Assembly: GCA_903813345.2 (NCBI GenBank)
Contig: CAIIXF020000003.1
Span: forward strand, 12,724,931-12,788,930
Direction: 5' to 3'
Origin: Owenia fusiformis
Taxonomy: Eukaryota > Annelida > Polychaeta > Sabellida > Oweniidae
Length of the DNA: 64,000 nucleotides
Positions 63,240-64,000 of this stretch are shown here, in pieces (the stretch's first letter is position 1; each line of letters starts with the position of its first letter). The notes beneath the pieces were generated by a model. That model was not told the DNA's origin. It made no database searches and was given only the letters and a program-made list of their open reading frames with translations. A program made the translations under genes and the position numbers.

Positions 63240-64000
63240 GTATACTAAAATTGAATACAAGAATAGAGAAAGTTTTTGAAAAAATTGTCACACATTTTCA
63301 TTTTTGCTCTCAAGTCACAACTCCACCATCGTAGCCGGGCCAGGGGGATCGTGGCTTGGGGCGGGGCTGGGGGGTTGCAGTAAGCTACTGGGTCCGCAAC
63401 CAGGAAGTTTCCTTTCAATGTTCAAATTCGTCGAAATCGAAATCATAGATCTATTTTTCTATGCTACGGTTGAAATTGTATCCTATTCGAATTCTATCGC
63501 ACTAAAACTATATCTGCTTTCCGAAAGGTGGATTTATCAACAAGTTGGGTTACACTAAAAAAGTACCATGGGTACTGGGCTCACATGGTGTTGTATTGCA
63601 TTGTATATTTATTGCCTCATTTATATAACAGAATACATTTTACTATAATATAGATTACATACTCGTATAAGATATTAAAAGGATAAGATTAAATTATGTG
63701 ATATAAAAAATTGTTGTTTAAAAACACATAAGAATAATGACATGATATACATGCATGGAAGTTATGTGTTAGGATAAAATACGTCGCGTAAAATGTAAGC
63801 CTATATGTTGATTGGCTACTAATGCAGAACTAAACAAAACGTGTGTTCACTTTCACTTATATGGAACACCACTCCTGTTCCACTACTCCCTTGAATCTTC
63901 CGCCAAGCTTGGAAGAGATTGATGCTGATTGCATTCCACCCATTAAAGGGGCTTAAAAAGACTTGAACCAAACGTTTAGAGACTGAGAAACGCACAAAAC
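63240..64000. other. Right end of the window, no gene resolved
   Basis: A short G-rich patch (GGGGCGGGGCTGGGGGGTTG near 63358-63377) is followed by AT-rich DNA. I found no exon or repeat that I can support. The 84-codon frame at 63304 has no family match. Confidence 0.35.

Overview
The window is animal nuclear DNA. Its genes are split by GT-AG introns, the sequence is AT-rich, and it is packed with small non-autonomous DNA transposons. Orthology of the genes and the mix of repeats suggest an invertebrate, most likely a non-vertebrate deuterostome such as a hemichordate; the phylum is a low-confidence inference.

Layout. 1-5.1 kb holds no gene: a ~60-bp tandem array, two long palindromic elements and plain AT-rich DNA. 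5.18-6.21 kb (minus) is an intronless class A GPCR. 6.6-9.4 kb is a decayed L1/Tx1-type LINE. 10.2-16.5 kb is a transposon cluster: a 3-kb hAT-like element with long inverted arms and a perfect 8-bp target duplication, then three copies of an element tipped CTATCACACCAAACTAGTT. 18.6-34.0 kb (minus) is EMC4 (5 exons, with an 11-kb last intron full of repeats). It is head-to-head with NGDN/neuroguidin (plus, 9 exons, 34.2-44.1 kb); the two start codons are 214 bp apart and a CRE palindrome lies between them. NGDN is tail-to-tail with WDR88 (minus, 11 exons, 45.0-53.9 kb). PABPN1 follows (minus, 7 exons, 57.9-62.7 kb). I assembled all four multi-exon genes by hand; every junction keeps frame with GT-AG borders and the products match the human orthologues in order and length.

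Functionally these are housekeeping genes: EMC4 inserts membrane proteins at the ER, NGDN belongs to the Sas10/Utp3 family (ribosome small-subunit processing and eIF4E binding), and PABPN1 controls nuclear poly(A) tail length. WDR88 is a seven-blade WD40 protein of unknown role. No operon logic applies, but shared promoters and 3' ends may couple neighbours.

The most interesting signals are these. (1) An A-rich tract lies 59 nt after the PABPN1 stop codon, where mammalian PABPN1 carries its autoregulatory element. (2) Partial tandem duplications of an intron 3' splice site plus the start of the next exon occur independently in EMC4, NGDN and WDR88. (3) A minisatellite was seeded by the WDR88 stop-codon segment. 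(4) A TA-flanked MITE sits inside the splice donor of WDR88 intron 1. (5) There are several nested or intronic MITEs with perfect target duplications. I saw no retrovirus, LTR element, Polinton, CRISPR array, or rRNA/tRNA gene.
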